Made by a program: the position numbers and the translations under genes | Notes under the pieces: generated by a model | The model's input: only the letters and a program-made list of their open reading frames with translations | Told to the model about the DNA's origin: nothing | Databases searched by the model: none | Shown here: positions 20,276 to 22,679 of the stretch, one piece after another | Position numbering within the stretch: position 1 is the stretch's first letter | How the letters are laid out: each line of letters opens with the position of its first letter | Assembly (NCBI GenBank): GCA_964429715.1 | Contig: CAYSCV010000011.1 | Coordinates: forward strand, 1-22,679 | Reading direction: 5' to 3' | Source of the DNA: JACPNA01 sp964429715 | GTDB lineage: Archaea; Nanobdellota; Nanobdellia; Woesearchaeales; GW2011-AR9 | Length of the DNA: 22,679 nucleotides

Positions 20276-21740
20276 GTCAATCTTAGTCAAAAAGTATTTT
20301 GAAGAGAAAAAATTTGTGGAAAGTAGTATTCAATCTTTTAATCATCTTTTTGAAAAAGGGCTGCAGATGGTTATTGAGGAGAATAAAGAAGCTGAACCAA
20401 CGATTATCCCACATAACATTGAAAAATTTAAGATTCGATTTGGAAGAATTACTATTGGTAAGCCAGAAATTACAGAGGCAGATGGAAGTAAGCGACCAAT
20501 TTATCCAATAGAAGCACGGTTACGAAAAATTTCTTATCATGCGCCAATTTATCTTGAAGTCAGTACGTATGTCAATGATGTGCAGCGGGAAAATTTTGTG
20601 ACGGAAATTGGAAAGTTTCCGATTATGTTAAAGAGTAATCATTGTCATTTAGAAAATATGAAGCGTGAGGATTTGATAAAACATGGTGAAGATCCAACTG
20701 ATCCAGGCGGGTATTTTATTATTAATGGTACGGAAAGGGTTATTGTCAATGTAGAAGATCTCGCTGGGAATATGTTTATGGTTGAAAGTGATGGTGAAGG
20801 AACGTATCATGGGCGATTTTTTGCATCAAAAGGGTCATATAAAATCCCGCATGAATTTGAGCGTAAGAAAGATGGTTTATTCTATATGTCTTTTACACGT
20901 GTTAAGTCAATGCCTATTATCGTTGTACTTAAAGCGTTAGGGGTAGTGAAAGATGAAGAAATAATGCGAATAATTTCTACTGAGAAAACGTATGAGGAAT
21001 TATTGTTTAATTTATATGAATTTGTCGAGATTAAAACACAGGATGATGCAGTTGATTACATTTCAAAAAGAGTAGGTATTGCACAGGCAAAAGAAATTCG
21101 CATGGAGCGGACAAAAGAGTTATTAGATAAGTATCTTTTACCTAATATTGGGATGGAATCAGCAGATGAAAAAACTAAAGCGAAAACGTTAGGAAAAATG
21201 TTGAAGAAGTTTATTGATGTGAGCAATGGTGTGCGAGAAGAGGATGATAAAGATCATTACATGAACAAGCGGATAAGAATGAGCGGGGATTTATTGCTTG
21301 ATTTATTTAGAGTTAATTTCAAAGTGTTAGTGGGAGATATTTTATATAATTTTCAAAGAATTATTAAGAGGGGAAAATTACCTTCTGTTCGAGTTATTAT
21401 TCGTGATAAGTTGTTGACTTCAAGATTATATTCTTCGATGGCAACAGGGGAGTGGGTAGGAGGAAGACAAGGGGTTTCACAACGTATGGATCGTTCAAAT
21501 TATTTGGCGATGGTGTCACATTTGCAAAGAGTAGTAAGTCCATTGTCGAGTTCACAAGAGAATTTTGAAGCAAGAGCATTACATTGTACTCATTTAGGAA
21601 GGTTATGTCCGATTGAAACGCCAGAGGGGACGAATATTGGTCTGCGTAAGAATTTGGCAATGCTTTGTTCACTTTCGCAAGCGACTGATGAGCAGGAAGT
21701 ATTAGAAAAGTTGAAAGGACTTTCGATGAAGGAGGCTTGA
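20268..21740 (+). CDS. rpoB2: DNA-directed RNA polymerase subunit B'' (Rpo2N)
   Basis: The N-terminal half (490 residues) of the second-largest polymerase subunit: protrusion, lobe and fork domains. Signatures are GYFIINGTERVIVNVEDLAGN, the lobe around residues 150-300, DKDHYMNKRIRMSGDLL (fork side), MATGEWVGGRQGVSQRMDR and LCPIETPEGTNIGLRKN, the segment that lines the active centre. The protein ends soon after, where subunit B is split in many euryarchaea and DPANN. It starts at ATG 20268 inside rpoH and is co-translated with it. Confidence 0.96.
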   Translation: MDKSILVKKYFEEKKFVESSIQSFNHLFEKGLQMVIEENKEAEPTIIPHNIEKFKIRFGRITIGKPEITEADGSKRPIYPIEARLRKISYHAPIYLEVSTYVNDVQRENFVTEIGKFPIMLKSNHCHLENMKREDLIKHGEDPTDPGGYFIINGTERVIVNVEDLAGNMFMVESDGEGTYHGRFFASKGSYKIPHEFERKKDGLFYMSFTRVKSMPIIVVLKALGVVKDEEIMRIISTEKTYEELLFNLYEFVEIKTQDDAVDYISKRVGIAQAKEIRMERTKELLDKYLLPNIGMESADEKTKAKTLGKMLKKFIDVSNGVREEDDKDHYMNKRIRMSGDLLLDLFRVNFKVLVGDILYNFQRIIKRGKLPSVRVIIRDKLLTSRLYSSMATGEWVGGRQGVSQRMDRSNYLAMVSHLQRVVSPLSSSQENFEARALHCTHLGRLCPIETPEGTNIGLRKNLAMLCSLSQATDEQEVLEKLKGLSMKEA

Positions 21741-21799
21741 GATCAGAATATATAGATTAATTGTAGGTTAATCATAAGTTAATACTCAAGAAAAATATT

Positions 21800-22679
21800 A
21801 TGGCAGACGTCTATTTAAATTCAAAGTTTATCGGAACAGTTGAAGATATAAAATCTTATGTAGAAGATGTTAAAGATTTACGAAGAAAAGGAACGTTGCC
21901 AGAAGGTGTTAATGTTCATTATGATTTAAATGCACAAGAAATTCATTTATTTGCAGATGAAGGACGAGCACGACGACCTTTAATCATTGTACGTGAGGGA
22001 AAGCCGTTGTTAACTGAGAAACACTTAAAGCAATTACAGGATAATGAATTAAGTTGGGCAGATTTATTACGACAAGGGGTTATTGAGTATCTTGATGCAG
22101 GTGAGGAAGAGAATGCTTTAATTGGTTATAAAGATGAAGAGTTAACTAAAGATCATAGTCATCTGGAAATAAGTCCAGGAGTAATTCTTGGTTTGACGAC
22201 AGCTTTAGTTCCTTTTGGAAATTTTAATCAGTCTTCACGATTAATTATTGGGAGTAAGAATCAAAAGCAGGCGTTAGGATTCTATGCGGCTAATTATCAT
22301 TTACGTATGGATATGGATGCAAATATATTACATTATCCGCAGTTTCCTATCGTTAAAACAAAAATACATGAAGTGGTTGATTATGATGAACATCCTTCAG
22401 GGCAGAATATGACTGTGGCTGTCATGTGTTATGATGGGTATAATATGGAGGATGGTGTTATTCTTAACAAAGCGTCAGTGCAACGAGGGATGGCGCGAAG
22501 TTCATATTTTAAGCCAGTAAGTGCAGAAGAGTTACGTTATTCTGGCGGTTTAATTGATGAAATTTCAGTTCCTGATAAAGATGTGAAAGGGTATCGAACA
22601 GAACATGATTATCGTTTCTTAGAAGGAGATGGTATTGTGTATCCTGAAGCAAATATTAAAGAAGGAGATGTTTTAATTG
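21800..22679 (+). CDS. rpoB1: DNA-directed RNA polymerase subunit B' (Rpo2C), 5' part
   Basis: The C-terminal half of the split B subunit, running off the window after 293 codons. It opens MADVYLNSKFIGTVEDIKS. SHLEISPGVILGLTTALVPF, then FNQSSR and KQALGFYAANYHLRMD, then YDGYNMEDGVILNKAS (from residue 211) match the hybrid-binding and wall regions. The usual HNQSPR is FNQSSR here. It begins 59 nt after rpoB''. A TATATAG at 21749-21755 could give extra transcription, but operon read-through is simpler. The ATG at 21800 is the natural start. Confidence 0.95.
   Translation, partial: MADVYLNSKFIGTVEDIKSYVEDVKDLRRKGTLPEGVNVHYDLNAQEIHLFADEGRARRPLIIVREGKPLLTEKHLKQLQDNELSWADLLRQGVIEYLDAGEEENALIGYKDEELTKDHSHLEISPGVILGLTTALVPFGNFNQSSRLIIGSKNQKQALGFYAANYHLRMDMDANILHYPQFPIVKTKIHEVVDYDEHPSGQNMTVAVMCYDGYNMEDGVILNKASVQRGMARSSYFKPVSAEELRYSGGLIDEISVPDKDVKGYRTEHDYRFLEGDGIVYPEANIKEGDVLI

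Overview
The window reads as a chromosomal piece of an archaeon, most likely a small-genome DPANN lineage close to Woesearchaeota or Pacearchaeota (lineage is inferred). Direct support: an RNA polymerase cluster with subunit H followed by a B subunit split into B'' and B'; prefoldin alpha next to FtsY; a Taw1/TYW1 wyosine enzyme; TrmB-type and AbrB-type regulators; four tRNA genes that all carry introns and lack an encoded CCA; and TATA-like boxes about 23-33 nt upstream of most start codons, implying mostly leaderless mRNAs. The DNA is AT-rich and the genes are tightly packed.

Layout. 1-96: a hairpin-rich edge with a T-rich tail. 115-1661: a two-gene ABC-2 exporter. 1740-3273: a TrmB-like regulator diverging from a heme-oxygenase-like (probably diiron) protein, with an inverted repeat between them. 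3331-4545: Taw1. 4564-5410 (minus): an HEPN/MNT gene pair. 5640-6851: PRPP synthetase. 6909-9549: prefoldin alpha overlapping a very unusual FtsY. 9607-12366: DapA-like aldolase, a small orphan gene and, on the other strand, aspartate kinase. 12468-13724: a MiaB/MtaB-like protein whose cluster cysteines are mostly gone. 13764-14039: a non-coding array of hairpins. 14061-14411 (minus): a small exported protein. 14589-15141: an AbrB-MazF toxin-antitoxin pair with a palindromic operator. 15196-16950: a C-Ala-less alanyl-tRNA synthetase. 17021-19907: tRNA-Gly, a Nudix-like protein, tRNA-Tyr, an orphan protein, then tRNA-Asp and tRNA-Lys in tandem. 20039-22679: rpoH, rpoB'' and the start of rpoB'.

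Four things stand out. (1) FtsY is a 747-residue fusion. An RBBP9/YdeN-like serine hydrolase with a readable Ser-Asp-His triad sits between a normal FtsY N-terminal start and the complete SRP-receptor GTPase, and the FtsY-like amphipathic start motif occurs three times. (2) The methylthiotransferase homologue is an intact reading frame that keeps the family fold signatures but has lost two of three radical-SAM cysteines and one of three auxiliary-cluster cysteines, so it looks like a pseudoenzyme. (3) Positions 13764-14039 hold a run of hairpins, several with 10-bp stems and 6-nt loops, some loops perfectly complementary to each other, enclosed by 9-bp inverted repeats. (4) tRNA-Tyr and tRNA-Asp each carry a second intron of 41 nt inside the T-loop.

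Much of the content serves translation and RNA biology: tRNAs, Taw1, AlaRS, the MtaB-like protein, FtsY and RNA polymerase. Two toxin-antitoxin-like loci and a hairpin element lie between housekeeping blocks.
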